Assembly (NCBI RefSeq): GCF_020034665.1
Contig: NZ_JAIQDI010000001.1
Location: forward strand, 3,769,597-3,833,596
Origin: Niabella beijingensis
GTDB lineage: Bacteria; Bacteroidota; Bacteroidia; Chitinophagales; Chitinophagaceae
Direction of reading: 5' to 3'
DNA: 64,000 bases
Each line of letters starts with the position of its first letter. Position 1 is the first letter of the stretch. Positions 39,701 through 48,710 of the stretch are shown piece after piece. The notes under the pieces were generated by a model. That model was not told where the DNA came from and ran no database searches. It saw only the letters and a program-made list of their open reading frames with translations. The translations under genes were made by a program, and so were the position numbers.

Positions 39701-40057
39701 AATCAGGACAACAGTGTTTCACTGGTTACTTATAATGCCAATGCCTATGAAAAGACCTACTGGACGCTTGATAATCCCAACAACTTTTTCGGCCGGTTGG
39801 ATGCAAGAGGTCCGGGAACGCTTTCAGCCCCGAGCAGGGTGTTCGACCGGTCCTTTATCCGGCTGGATAATGTGACGCTGGGCTACACATTGCCGGCTAA
39901 ATTGACCTCATCCCTGAATATAGAACGATTAAAGTTTTATACCTCTGTACGCAATGTTGCCGTATGGAAGAAAGATAAGAACTGGCAGTACTGGGATATT
40001 GAAACAGGAGAAATGGCACCAAGAATCGTTACACTTGGATTAAATCTGACCTTTTAA
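36761..40057 (+). CDS. SusC/RagA-type TonB-dependent outer-membrane transporter
   Basis: 1098 residues. The start may instead be the ATG three codons later. A signal segment (LLLLFCSFYAGAQHQ) is followed by a carboxypeptidase-regulatory-like domain (VKGSVTDSLGNGIAGATVAV), the TonB-box/plug entry (NDLNDVVVIGYGTARKRDLT), the plug (ILRGSPGLTIGLDASAKSGG, ILDGMIFYGELSEINPDDIE, DASAAAIYGAKSANGVLIIT) and the 22-strand barrel ending LGLNLTF. It imports oligosaccharides with its SusD lid. The C-terminal Phe is the usual barrel signal. susD follows after 11 bp. Confidence 0.96.
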   Translation: MIIMKSDSKNTGKGRAFSLYEKFLVPKLFGSLLLLFCSFYAGAQHQTVKGSVTDSLGNGIAGATVAVKGTKLSVMTDVSGGFSIQAGSGATLEVSHISYMSKEVVPDGGPLKIVLQQAANDLNDVVVIGYGTARKRDLTGAITQIKPDKIADENPRTVQDILRGSPGLTIGLDASAKSGGTIRIRGQRSVYTDGGHNDPLLILDGMIFYGELSEINPDDIEQIDVLKDASAAAIYGAKSANGVLIITTKKGKQGKPKINFITNLGLSTMGANRNVFGPEGYLQYRQDWYTAASYGIDSATGNYQPYMIGESEKKPGFYEKPTQQMLSKYGITLDQWRAYSVNAAGISDDNIWANRISLQHTVLANYLAGKTFDWYDHSFRDGINQDYNLSVSGANDKMNYYLSAGYLSNQGVIVGDNYRAVRSNLKVDGKITKWLDIGANINFQDRSDGNIATNWGAAIINNSPFASYRDENGNLEVHPQGEGFTASKGYNYDFNKQYMDLERGYTVLNSIFTAKVKLPFNINYSFNVSPRYQWYYNRYFESSEHPDWIPTTRGVDRGSAKRFDWSLNNTINWEQTFAQKHRVNVTLVQEAEERQYWSDVIEARNILPTDALGFHETSNGDPLYSSFNSDDTRESADGMLARLFYSYDDRYMLTTSIRRDGYSAFGTSNPRATFFSGALAWTFTNEKFFKWDPLSNGKLRLSYGQNGNRSLANAYVALANLANGVGTQGYVDANGNYIQYYYLRIDRLANKQLQWEKTASFNIGLDLGFLDDRITTTMDYYIMSTNDMIMSQSLPGFSGFGSITTNLGEVQNKGFEISINSQNIKRKDFSWNTIFGFSKYTNTIKHLYYRYEDVLDAAGNVVATRELDDISNGWFIGKPISAIWDYRVTGIWQVNEAAEAAKYGQRPGDPKVANNYTADDTQNGNGSTSPVYNNNDKEFLGQTTPPVMWSLRNDFAYKNFNFSFNLYSYWGHKSLSTAYLNQDNSVSLVTYNANAYEKTYWTLDNPNNFFGRLDARGPGTLSAPSRVFDRSFIRLDNVTLGYTLPAKLTSSLNIERLKFYTSVRNVAVWKKDKNWQYWDIETGEMAPRIVTLGLNLTF

Positions 40058-40068
40058 ATGAATAAAGC

Positions 40069-41997
40069 ATGAAAAAGAATAATTTTTATATAAGCTTTGT
40101 TTTTGCCGCAACCCTGGCAATGAGTATGCTGGCCGGCTGTAAAAAAGCGTTCCTGCAGCCGGATCCGCTTTCATTTTATGAACCGGAAGCTACTTTTACT
40201 ACCCGTTCGGGCATTGATGCGACTTTAGCGCTGTGCGACCGGCATTTACGTGCTTACTGGAGCTATACAACAACACGGGATATATCGGTGCCGATGAACA
40301 GCGAATACATGTTATCCGACGTAGCCGTTTCCGGTAAGACGGATGACGGAAATATTTTTGCCGATGTGGCCACAAGGCTGACACCAACGGACGGAATGTA
40401 TCAGAACGACATCAATATGCTGTCCTATTTCTGGGGCGAAACATACAATGGTATCAAGTATGCCAATACCGTTACAACCTATATTAATAATGTTCCGGGA
40501 CTGGATGAAACGGCTAAGCAGGAATACCTGGGGAGGGCCTATTTTCACAGAGCGTTCCGTTACCTGGCCCTGTGTTTCCAGTTTAATAACGTGCCGCTGG
40601 TAAGCAAGATATTGTCCGGACCCAAACAAAATTATAAAAGCACCAGCCGTGAGGCAATCCTCGAAATGATCACCCGGGATATGGAAAATGCCGTAGCCTG
40701 GGTACCCGATCAGTCTCAAATGGCCTATATCGGTATGGTGAACAAAGGTGCCTGTCGTCAATTGCTGATAAAATGTTACCTGGCTACAGGGCAATGGGAC
40801 AAAGCCATTGCGCAGGCGGATACATTGATCAATAACTCCGGGTACGCCTTAATGAACTCGACCTTCGGAACATTTGAGAATCCGTTCCCCGCTGCCTGGC
40901 CTGTTACCCGCAACGTGATATGGGATCTGCACCGGCCGGTAAATAAATGCATCCCGGCCAATAAAGAAGCCATTCTGGCAATGCCGAACCGCCATGGCAC
41001 AGATGCCGGTATTGCTTTACGTTCCATGCGGAATTGGGGCCCTATGTGGAATATTTCCACACTGGTATCACCGGCAGGAAAGTATATGCAATCCTATGCA
41101 TCTACTAATAAGTCTTACAGGGCCAACCTGGATTTTAACTCTGCAGTGGGAAGAGGGATTGCAATGATAAGACCCACCTATTTTGCCCAGCATGGTCTTT
41201 GGGCGGTCAATGGTATAGAAGACCCTACTGATCTGCGCCATAACAGTACGGTGGGTAACTGGGCGCGCATGGACTCTATGAAATACAACGACCCTTCTGA
41301 TGCCCTTTACTTTGGAAAAAATCTGCAGCTTTATGATGGCGACCGGCTTTTATGTACCGACACCGTTCGTAACTGGTTCGACTGGCCGCATTATAAGACA
41401 TTCGTAACAGACCCCGACCATATTGCCAATCCCAATAGTAACAATAACAGGGGCGGGGCTGCCGACTGGTATTGCTACCGTCTGGCCGAAACCTACCTGT
41501 TAAGAGCGGAAGCACAGTTTTATAAAGGCAATACAGGAGCTGCAACGGCAGATGTAAATGCGGTAAGGGCAAGAGCACAGTGCAGTGAATTGTATACAAC
41601 CGTAACGATCGGTGATATCGTAAGCGAACGCGCCCGCGAATTGTGGATGGAAGAATGGCGCCATATGGAACTCAGCAGAATATCATACAGCCTTGCATTA
41701 AGCGGTAAACCCGATGAGTGGGGAAATGCTTATACTGTTAATACACTTTCTGAAAACAATTACTGGTACCAGCGTATTCAGCATTACAGTGACTACTACA
41801 ATAAGAACCGGGTACTTGTAAAAGGAAGAAATTATACGATTGCACCGCATAATATCTATCTTCCAATACCGCAATCGGCGATCGATGCCAACCTCTATGG
41901 CAAACTGCGCCAGAACCCGGGTTATACCGGTTATGATGCCAGTACGGAAATGTGGACGAACTGGCAGGATGCCGTGGCTGATGAGGACACAAATTAA
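40069..41997 (+). CDS. SusD/RagB-family nutrient-binding lipoprotein
   Basis: 642 residues; lipobox SMLAGCKKAFLQPDPLSFYE with the Cys near residue 24. The TPR-rich SusD fold appears in YLGRAYFHRAFRYLALCFQF near residue 150, INKGACRQLLIKCYLATGQW-like repeats, and YCYRLAETYLLRAEAQFYKG with AATADVNAVRARAQCSE. It ends with the SusD-type RERARELWMEEWRH and HNIYLPIPQSAI...LRQNPGY segments. It forms the extracellular lid on SusC and binds the glycan. Directly downstream of susC; it converges on the regulator gene. Confidence 0.95.
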   Translation: MKKNNFYISFVFAATLAMSMLAGCKKAFLQPDPLSFYEPEATFTTRSGIDATLALCDRHLRAYWSYTTTRDISVPMNSEYMLSDVAVSGKTDDGNIFADVATRLTPTDGMYQNDINMLSYFWGETYNGIKYANTVTTYINNVPGLDETAKQEYLGRAYFHRAFRYLALCFQFNNVPLVSKILSGPKQNYKSTSREAILEMITRDMENAVAWVPDQSQMAYIGMVNKGACRQLLIKCYLATGQWDKAIAQADTLINNSGYALMNSTFGTFENPFPAAWPVTRNVIWDLHRPVNKCIPANKEAILAMPNRHGTDAGIALRSMRNWGPMWNISTLVSPAGKYMQSYASTNKSYRANLDFNSAVGRGIAMIRPTYFAQHGLWAVNGIEDPTDLRHNSTVGNWARMDSMKYNDPSDALYFGKNLQLYDGDRLLCTDTVRNWFDWPHYKTFVTDPDHIANPNSNNNRGGAADWYCYRLAETYLLRAEAQFYKGNTGAATADVNAVRARAQCSELYTTVTIGDIVSERARELWMEEWRHMELSRISYSLALSGKPDEWGNAYTVNTLSENNYWYQRIQHYSDYYNKNRVLVKGRNYTIAPHNIYLPIPQSAIDANLYGKLRQNPGYTGYDASTEMWTNWQDAVADEDTN

Positions 41998-42107
41998 AAA
42001 GGAGCCGGATCAATTATGCATCAACGCTTTTTAAAGATTGGTGTCTGTAAGCCGGCAGGCGGTGGGCGTATAACAAAAGGATGATTGGAGCCTTAACACC
42101 GGAAGTC

Positions 42108-42872
42108 TTATTCCCGGGGCAGGGAATTGAAATATTCCATAGGCGACATTTTAAAATACTTTTGAAAATTACGGCTGAAAAGACTCTGCGAGCTGTACCC
42201 CACCTGCCTTGAGATCTCCAGTAATGAAAGCTCATTCTCAGCAATTAAATGAGCGGCTTTCTTAAGACGTGTAATGTCAATCAACTCTTTTGGAGAGAGT
42301 GATGAAAGTGACTTGATCTTGCGGTAAAATGTAGTGCGGCTCATATACAGATGCTCAGCGAGCATGTCGATGTCGATATCCGGCCGCTTAATATTTTTTC
42401 TGATATATTCGTCCAGCTCCTTCAGAAAAGCCTCGTCGGTTTTGGAATGTGCCATTACACGGACATCTTCAAAAGGAGAACTTGAAAAATGCTCCTTTAT
42501 TTTCCGGCGGTTCCTGAGAAGGTTGGAGATCTGAACCTGTAACAATTCTGATGAGAACGGTTTTTGAATATATGCATCGGCACCCACTTCCAGGCCCTCA
42601 ACATGCGCTTTATAAGTGTTTTTTGATGTCAGTAAGATCACCGGAATATGGCAGTATTCAATGCTTGATTTGATAAGGCTGCAGAGCTCAAATCCGTCTA
42701 TACCCGGCATCATGATATCTGAAATGATCAGGTGGATGATCTCTTTGTCTAAAATGGCTTGTGCGATCTCTCCGTTGGCTGCAAGATGGAGTTTGTAGGT
42801 GTCGCCTAAAACTACCGATAAAAATTCCAGGATATCTTCGTTATCATCAATAATAAGAATGCTTTCAGTCAT
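42108..42872 (-). CDS. Response regulator: receiver plus AraC-type DNA-binding domain
   Basis: 254 residues. The receiver domain has the acidic pocket ILIIDDNEDILEF, phospho-acceptor Asp in LIISDIMMPGIDGFELC (about residue 52), ILLTSKNTY and the Lys in YIQKPFSSELL. The AraC output domain has DMLAEHLYMSRTTFYRKIKS and EISRQVGYSSQSLFSRNFQK. Its start is one base after the kinase stop, so the two are co-translated. In most Bacteroidota loci these parts are fused to the sensor as a hybrid two-component system; here they are separate. It probably binds the boxes at 32257, 35117 and 46127. Confidence 0.93.
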   Translation of the reverse strand: MTESILIIDDNEDILEFLSVVLGDTYKLHLAANGEIAQAILDKEIIHLIISDIMMPGIDGFELCSLIKSSIEYCHIPVILLTSKNTYKAHVEGLEVGADAYIQKPFSSELLQVQISNLLRNRRKIKEHFSSSPFEDVRVMAHSKTDEAFLKELDEYIRKNIKRPDIDIDMLAEHLYMSRTTFYRKIKSLSSLSPKELIDITRLKKAAHLIAENELSLLEISRQVGYSSQSLFSRNFQKYFKMSPMEYFNSLPRE

Positions 42873-42873
42873 A

Positions 42874-45800
42874 CTATTTTATCTTTTTCCAACTGCTTAA
42901 CTGGAATTCAAATTTTTGATGTATGGGCAGTCGCAGCTCAAAGATAATTGAATCCGGTTCGCCGGAAATCAATTGCAGTGATCCGTTATGCAGTTCAGTA
43001 AGCGATTTGGCAAGTGAAAGACCGATGCCGGTCCCGGGTTTGTTATTGCCTTTCATTCTGAAGAAGGGCTTGAATAGCTGGCTCCTGTATTCATCGGGTA
43101 TGCCTTTACCATCATTGGTGAAACGGATCGTAAAGAATGCGTCGGTGGAGTTGACAGCGTCGATGTTTACAATGGTATGAGTGTCAGCATATTTAATCCC
43201 ATTCGAGAGCAGATTGGTGCATATTTTGATGAAAGCTTCCCGGTCAACAAAGGCTTTAAAATGATCGGGGGGCAATATGACATCCAGTTTTATATTGTTG
43301 CGGCCGGCCTGTTCTTTAAATCCCGCTGCGAGGTCGGTTACCAGGGCGGCAATGTCGGTGTTTACAAAGTTTAAGCTAAACTGATCCGCTTCGGTTTTTC
43401 TGAAATCGAGCAGTTGCCCTGTTAGTTCCACCAGCCGTTTGGAATTCTTTTCAGCAATCAGCAGGCTTTTATTCACATCGGGCCGGTCCCTGAATTTTTT
43501 GATCAGCCACTCGATCGGTCCGGCGATCAGTGTAAGCGGTGTCTGTATTTCGTGGGTGATATTTGTAAAAAACTCAATTTTGGCCTGGTAGATTTCTTTT
43601 TCTTTTTCGAGTTCGAAAAGTTTCAGCTTCCGGAGGTTTTTTCCTTCCAGGTACCGGCGGTAATAACGCATCAGGAAGTAAACGATAGCCGCAAAGGCGA
43701 TAAAATAAAATAAGTAGGCGATATCACTCCTCCAGAAAGGCGGCAGGATTTTAATAAACAACCGGCGTTCGTTACCGGCCCAGCTTCCGACATTACTTTC
43801 GGCCTGAACGCTAAATTCATAGTCTCCCGGTGCCAGATCGGTAAAATAAGCATTGCGATTGGTGTTGAGATAGGTCCACGATCTGTCAAGCCCCTTCATC
43901 TGGTATTTATACCGGGTGACCTCCGGGGACGAGAAATTTATTGCAGCAAATTCAATACTGAAATTATTCTGGTTGTAGTTGAGGGTGATGGTGTCGGTAT
44001 ACAGGATGGATTTATAAAGCGGGCCGCTGGTTGTATCGGGAACTGCTTCTTTATTATTGATCTGGAAGCCGGTGATATAAGTGGGCGGACTTGGTTCTTT
44101 CTGATCGAATGAAGAAGGGTTGAAGGCGATCATTCCTTTTACGGAGCCAAAGTACATTTTGCCGTCGGTATGTTTATATGCGGAGTTGTAGTTGAACTGA
44201 TCCGTTATCAATCCGTTGGCCTGTGTGTAGATTTTTAATGTTTCGGTAGAAAGGTTCAGACAGATCAGGCCCTTAAGCGAGCTGATCCATAAGTGTTTTG
44301 CGTTGTCTTCAAGGATACAGTATACCACATTGGTGGGCAGCCCGTTCTCCATGGTAAATCTTTTTATGGTTTTTCTGTCCCTGCTTAGTTTGATAAGTCC
44401 ACCACCACTGGTAGCGAACCATATTTCATGATTGCTGTCCTCAAAAATATAATGAACGGCAAATTCGTTATCAACGGGGTTGTTTAATGAATCACCCAGG
44501 AGCAGGTTGCCATGGATGCCTGTTTTGGGATTGTAAAAAAAGGTTCCCTGGGTCGCGGTCCCGGTCCATATGGTGCCTTCATGATCCTCCAGGATATTAT
44601 AAACATAAGGCCCGTAAGGGATCTGATTAATACGGCTGAATGTTTTACTGCGGGGATCATACTTAAACAGGCCAGCTCCGTAATAGGAAGTGCCTATAAG
44701 TATACTGCTGTCTTTTGTCAGATAAATACGGGATATAAAACTGCTTATACGTGCATCTTTTGCGCCCACGGATCTGAACCGGTCGGTTACCTGTCCTGTT
44801 TGCATATTCATGATCTCCAGACCGCTGAAAAAGGGCCCGATATACAATTGGTCGCCGAATGCCAGGAGGCCGTGGATATTGGGATAGGAAACATCCCCCT
44901 TTTTTCCTCCGGCGGTATAATAGGTGAAATTTCCCGTCCGCAGATCCAGTTTATTGATGCCGGCGTCTTCAGTGCCGATCCACAGGTTTTCATTTTTGTC
45001 GGAAACGATTTCGGCCACTGCATCGCCCGATATCGAGTTGGTTCCCGGTAACGGGTAATATTTTTCAAACCGTGCATTCTGTTTTGAGAAGTAGTTCAAT
45101 CCGCCGAAATAGGTGCCTACCCACATGCCGCCCTGATTGTCCTTGCAGAAGGTATAAACCGCATTGTCCGCGATGGAATACGGATCCCCGTTGCGTTTGC
45201 GGAGGTGGGTGCTGGCATTGGTGTTGAGATTGTAAATGAAAATCCCCGATTCAGTGGCGATCCAGTACTGGTCGTTGCCAGCCGCAATGATGTCGCGTAC
45301 ATATACAATGGTGTTTTCAGCACTCCGGAGCGGCAAAGATTTTACACTTCCCGTATTGATATTGTATCTTTTTAAACCTAATTTAAAACAACCGATCAGC
45401 AGCTCACTGTCACTGATCGGATAAATTTTACTGATGGAACGGAGGTGCTCCGGTATTTTTTTTTCGATCAGCCGGATGGTTTTACTGGTTTTTTGCAGCG
45501 GGTTATAAACGTTCAGAACGCCGTCATCATCTCCGGTCCATATATTCATATGCTGATCCAATGCCATACAGGAGCCGTGTATCTTTAATTTTTCTAGTTG
45601 TTTGCCAGACTGGTCATATTTATAAAGTGCGCCATTCGCAAGGAACCACAGATTGTTGTTGTTATCTACTTCAAGATGACTGATATATACTTTCGGGGCA
45701 TTCTCCAGTTCTTTAAAACGCTCGAGATAGGGGTCAAACCGGAATACCCCTCTGCCGGAACCGATCCAGATCATTCCTTTTTTATCTTCGGTGACACACA

Positions 45801-46059
45801 CAAGAATATCATTGCCGATATTTCCGAGTTTATTGTTTTCGTTTTTATATGATTTGAAGGTATACCCGTCAAAACGGCTTAATCCGCCACGGGTCCCGAT
45901 CCATATCAACCCTTTTTTATCCTGTATGATGGACATGGCGGCGTTATGGACCAACCCGTCATCCACCTGGTAATGTTTAAAATAATACTGACCATGGCAG
46001 GAGGTTGTGGTCCATTGAAACAGCAAAACAAAAGAAATGATATAGCGGAAAATACACAT
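42874..46059 (-). CDS. Two-component propeller sensor histidine kinase (HTCS sensor half)
   Basis: 1061 residues from the ATG at 46059 (MCIFRYIISFVLLFQWTTTS); the frame to 46155 would run into box C. Reg_prop repeats form a periplasmic double propeller (DKKGLIWIGTRGGLSRFDGY, DNQGGMWVGTYFGGLNYFSK, NENLWIGTEDAGINKLDLRT). A Y_Y_Y domain follows (YKYQMKGLDRSWTYLN), then one transmembrane helix (IAYLFYFIAFAAIVYFLMRY). The cytoplasmic part has the H-box FFTNITHEIQTPLTLIAGPI and the ATPase boxes NLLSNGIKYA, NDGKGIPDE and GTGIGLSLAKSL. It senses oligosaccharides from the target polymer and phosphorylates the adjacent response regulator. Confidence 0.93.
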   Translation of the reverse strand: MCIFRYIISFVLLFQWTTTSCHGQYYFKHYQVDDGLVHNAAMSIIQDKKGLIWIGTRGGLSRFDGYTFKSYKNENNKLGNIGNDILVCVTEDKKGMIWIGSGRGVFRFDPYLERFKELENAPKVYISHLEVDNNNNLWFLANGALYKYDQSGKQLEKLKIHGSCMALDQHMNIWTGDDDGVLNVYNPLQKTSKTIRLIEKKIPEHLRSISKIYPISDSELLIGCFKLGLKRYNINTGSVKSLPLRSAENTIVYVRDIIAAGNDQYWIATESGIFIYNLNTNASTHLRKRNGDPYSIADNAVYTFCKDNQGGMWVGTYFGGLNYFSKQNARFEKYYPLPGTNSISGDAVAEIVSDKNENLWIGTEDAGINKLDLRTGNFTYYTAGGKKGDVSYPNIHGLLAFGDQLYIGPFFSGLEIMNMQTGQVTDRFRSVGAKDARISSFISRIYLTKDSSILIGTSYYGAGLFKYDPRSKTFSRINQIPYGPYVYNILEDHEGTIWTGTATQGTFFYNPKTGIHGNLLLGDSLNNPVDNEFAVHYIFEDSNHEIWFATSGGGLIKLSRDRKTIKRFTMENGLPTNVVYCILEDNAKHLWISSLKGLICLNLSTETLKIYTQANGLITDQFNYNSAYKHTDGKMYFGSVKGMIAFNPSSFDQKEPSPPTYITGFQINNKEAVPDTTSGPLYKSILYTDTITLNYNQNNFSIEFAAINFSSPEVTRYKYQMKGLDRSWTYLNTNRNAYFTDLAPGDYEFSVQAESNVGSWAGNERRLFIKILPPFWRSDIAYLFYFIAFAAIVYFLMRYYRRYLEGKNLRKLKLFELEKEKEIYQAKIEFFTNITHEIQTPLTLIAGPIEWLIKKFRDRPDVNKSLLIAEKNSKRLVELTGQLLDFRKTEADQFSLNFVNTDIAALVTDLAAGFKEQAGRNNIKLDVILPPDHFKAFVDREAFIKICTNLLSNGIKYADTHTIVNIDAVNSTDAFFTIRFTNDGKGIPDEYRSQLFKPFFRMKGNNKPGTGIGLSLAKSLTELHNGSLQLISGEPDSIIFELRLPIHQKFEFQLSSWKKIK

Positions 46060-46126
46060 GGCTACTGAGCTCAAAAATATATAAATAAGACTATCGCAGT
46101 GCATAGCCGTCAGAATTGTGCGGAAT

Positions 46127-46183
46127 TTGACACGATTCAGCAAAATGTTGAACAAAGTATTCGGTACGGGTTTCTTTACTTTG
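46127..46183 (+). promoter_or_regulatory. Regulatory box C between the sensor kinase and the GH43 gene
   Basis: CACGATTCAGCAAAATGTTG (46131-46150) aligns with boxes A and B at most positions. TTACTTTG ends at 46183, 49 bp after the G of GATTC. It sits between the divergent kinase and GH43 genes, the expected place for an autoregulated site. Confidence 0.5.
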
Positions 46184-46371
46184 GCGGAATATTAACCTTG
46201 TGTTTATTAACGATTCGGAAGCGGCTGTCAGATGCATCGCCCTCTGGGCCATGGTTGATGAACATCATTTAAATAAGAACGAAGTGCCGGTGCCGGAAGA
46301 TCTCTGGCTGACCGGGACGCTGCTTCTTTCAACCCCTTTGATAAAAAAACTATTTACAAATAAATTCCGGT

Positions 46372-47856
46372 ATGCGTTTTTCTTTAATCCTGTTGCTGTT
46401 TGTTTTTGTTGTTAAGAGTCATGGTCAGCAACTTGTGCTGCCGGGCGACAATCCGGATCCTTCGGTGGTTAAGATCGGCAATGAATACTGGGCCGCAGGA
46501 ACCACTTCCGACTGGTTCCCGGCTTTCCGGTTGTATCGGTCAGCTGATCTTGTAAACTGGAAATCCGCAGGACATGTATTTACAGAAATGCCCGCCTGGG
46601 CCGATCATTATATGTGGGCGCCCGAAATTACTTACGATAACGGGAAGGTATACCTCTATTATACCGCACACAAAAAGGGCGGAAGTCTTTGTATCGCCGC
46701 GGCAGTAGCGGATAAGCCGGAAGGACCATACCGGGATCTTGGTCCGCTTATATGCCAGGAAGACGGTTCGATAGATGCCTTTCCGGTCCGGGATGAGAAC
46801 GGGAAACTGTATATGATATGGAAAGAAGATGGTAACAGCGCCGGAAAACCCACACCCATCTGGGCCGCCGAAATGAAAGAGGACCGGACCGGTTTGGTTG
46901 GCGAAAAGACCGAACTTTTCCGTGGGGAGGCCCCCTGGGAACAAGGTTTGGTTGAAGGAGTGTCGGTAATGAAGCACAATGATTATTTCTATGCTTTTTA
47001 TGCAGGCGCAAAATGCTGTGGCAAAGCATGTAACTACGGAACAGGTATCGCAAGATCCAAAAACCTGCTTGGTCCCTGGGAAAAATATCTGGGCAACCCG
47101 GTATTGATCAATGATCAGGAATGGAAATGTCCGGGTCATGGAACGCCTGTTGAGGAAAAAGGCCGGTTCTATTTTCTTTACCACGGCTACAGTACGAACA
47201 GCGGGGCCTACGCCGGTCGCCAGGGATTACTGAACGAATTCGAATTTACTGCGGACGGGTGGATCCGGTTTTTAAATGGCAATACACAGACCAGGCTACC
47301 GGATGCAAAGACATTTGCTGATGATTTTACGGGGGACCGGCTGGCAGATCAGTGGCACTGGAGTATATTCCAGGATGTACATTATACGGTTTCGGGTAAT
47401 ACCCTGAAATTAGACGCGCTCCCTTCCGTGTGTGGCGCATACATCGGCCAGCCTGTTTTGGCAAGTGATTATACCGCAGCGGTTGCCGTGCAGAAAAGTA
47501 CTACCGCACAGGCCGGGCTGGCCCTGATCGGTGACGACAGGAACCTGTTATATACCGGAGTGCAGCACAATGAAATTTATTTGATACAGGTAAAAGGGGG
47601 TAAAGAAACTTTAATCGCCCGCGAAAAGATCCGGAAGTCACCATCTGCCATAACCATAAAAGCAACGGTAACCAATAACACAGCGGTTCGCTTTGCATAT
47701 AGCGGGGACGGGAAAAAATTCCGGGCATTGGGAGATACGTCTGCCGATATTTCTCAGCTGCCGCCCTGGGACCGGGCTGTCCGTGTAGGCCTGATTTCAA
47801 AGGGGGCTAGTGGCCAGACTGCTTTTTTCAAAAGCTTTATATTGAAGAATCAATAA
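46372..47856 (+). CDS. GH43 glycoside hydrolase with C-terminal beta-sandwich, secreted
   Basis: 494 residues with a signal peptide (SLILLLFVFVVKSHGQ). GH43 propeller motifs: LPGDNPDPSVVKIGNEYWAA with the base Asp, HYMWAPEITYDNGKVYLYYT, DGSIDAFPVRDENGKLYMIW with the second Asp, and EQGLVEGVSVMKHNDYFYAF with the acid Glu. Residues after about 315 form a concanavalin-like sandwich (DRLADQWHWSIFQDVHYTVS), as in many xylosidase/arabinofuranosidase GH43 enzymes. It acts on arabino- or xylo-oligosaccharides. The gene is divergent from the sensor kinase with box C between them. Confidence 0.92.
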   Translation: MRFSLILLLFVFVVKSHGQQLVLPGDNPDPSVVKIGNEYWAAGTTSDWFPAFRLYRSADLVNWKSAGHVFTEMPAWADHYMWAPEITYDNGKVYLYYTAHKKGGSLCIAAAVADKPEGPYRDLGPLICQEDGSIDAFPVRDENGKLYMIWKEDGNSAGKPTPIWAAEMKEDRTGLVGEKTELFRGEAPWEQGLVEGVSVMKHNDYFYAFYAGAKCCGKACNYGTGIARSKNLLGPWEKYLGNPVLINDQEWKCPGHGTPVEEKGRFYFLYHGYSTNSGAYAGRQGLLNEFEFTADGWIRFLNGNTQTRLPDAKTFADDFTGDRLADQWHWSIFQDVHYTVSGNTLKLDALPSVCGAYIGQPVLASDYTAAVAVQKSTTAQAGLALIGDDRNLLYTGVQHNEIYLIQVKGGKETLIAREKIRKSPSAITIKATVTNNTAVRFAYSGDGKKFRALGDTSADISQLPPWDRAVRVGLISKGASGQTAFFKSFILKNQ

Positions 47857-48011
47857 TGCTGCGACCGGGGTCCGGTAAAAGACAGCCGACTGAAAGAAGT
47901 AGCTAACCTGTTAAAGATGCAAGGTTATAAGACGGATATAAAGTGGGCTGGTGAGACCGGAGGGAGAGATGGAACCCAGCCGGGGTTGGCGCGGTGTATG
48001 TAACCGGAGCA

Positions 48012-48368
48012 TCAGTACATCGGTTTACGGAATGTATAGATATAATTCGTTCCTTGTTTTCTCAATATCAAAATATTTGAATGAGCCAGTTTTATAATAC
48101 GGTCGCCGGCGGTTGCAAAGTGATGAAATAGCTGATCTGTCCCGGAATCTTTATCGTATACCGGATAGAAGATATATTCTTTTTTATCGCCCGTTAACTG
48201 AAAGATAACCCCCTTATTCCGGACATCTACATGTGCGAGCTGCCCGTAGAGGGTGTGTTTATTAAAGATCCTGAAGGATGCCGGTTTTGCTTTTTTTTGA
48301 TAGCGTCGCTCCAAATAGACGAGTGGCAATTTGGATAATAAAGCGGATCTCATTTCCAGATACTTCAT
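48012..48368 (-). CDS. Small hypothetical protein
   Basis: 118 residues, no signal peptide, basic N-terminal half (LVYLERRYQKKAKPASFRIF) and a beta-rich C-terminal half (GVIFQLTGDKKEYIFYPVYD, LFHHFATAGDRIIKLAHSNI, YIYTFRKP). The second half resembles small Bacteroidota proteins of unknown function. Codon pattern looks genuine and it is isolated on the minus strand. Confidence 0.55.
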   Translation of the reverse strand: MKYLEMRSALLSKLPLVYLERRYQKKAKPASFRIFNKHTLYGQLAHVDVRNKGVIFQLTGDKKEYIFYPVYDKDSGTDQLFHHFATAGDRIIKLAHSNILILRKQGTNYIYTFRKPMY

Positions 48369-48710
48369 TTTGGTCGTAATTATTGTTTATAAATTATATT
48401 GAATTAACGGTCTGGCACTTCAGGGCTTTTATCCGGTTTAATTCTGGTCAAATCGTCTTAACAAAAGGGGAAACTCTGATCTGGCAAGACCGGGTGCCCC
48501 AATCCAGGTCCTCAAAACAACAATGAAGATAGCACTGGTTTCAGTAAAAAAAAATAATTGGCCGCTTAATTCGATGAAAGCGTGTTTTTCATAGCCGATG
48601 GGCTATAAAAGAACAACGAATTGGATCAGAAAATACGCTTTTTTTCTTTGTACAAAAAAGTACCCTATGCAACAGGACTGGTTTCGCATGTGCGGCAAAG
48701 TGGCAGCGCG
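48369..48710. other. Intergenic region before the SBBP protein gene
   Basis: 342 bp without a convincing gene on either strand; nothing structured was recognised apart from short A/T runs. Confidence 0.4.
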
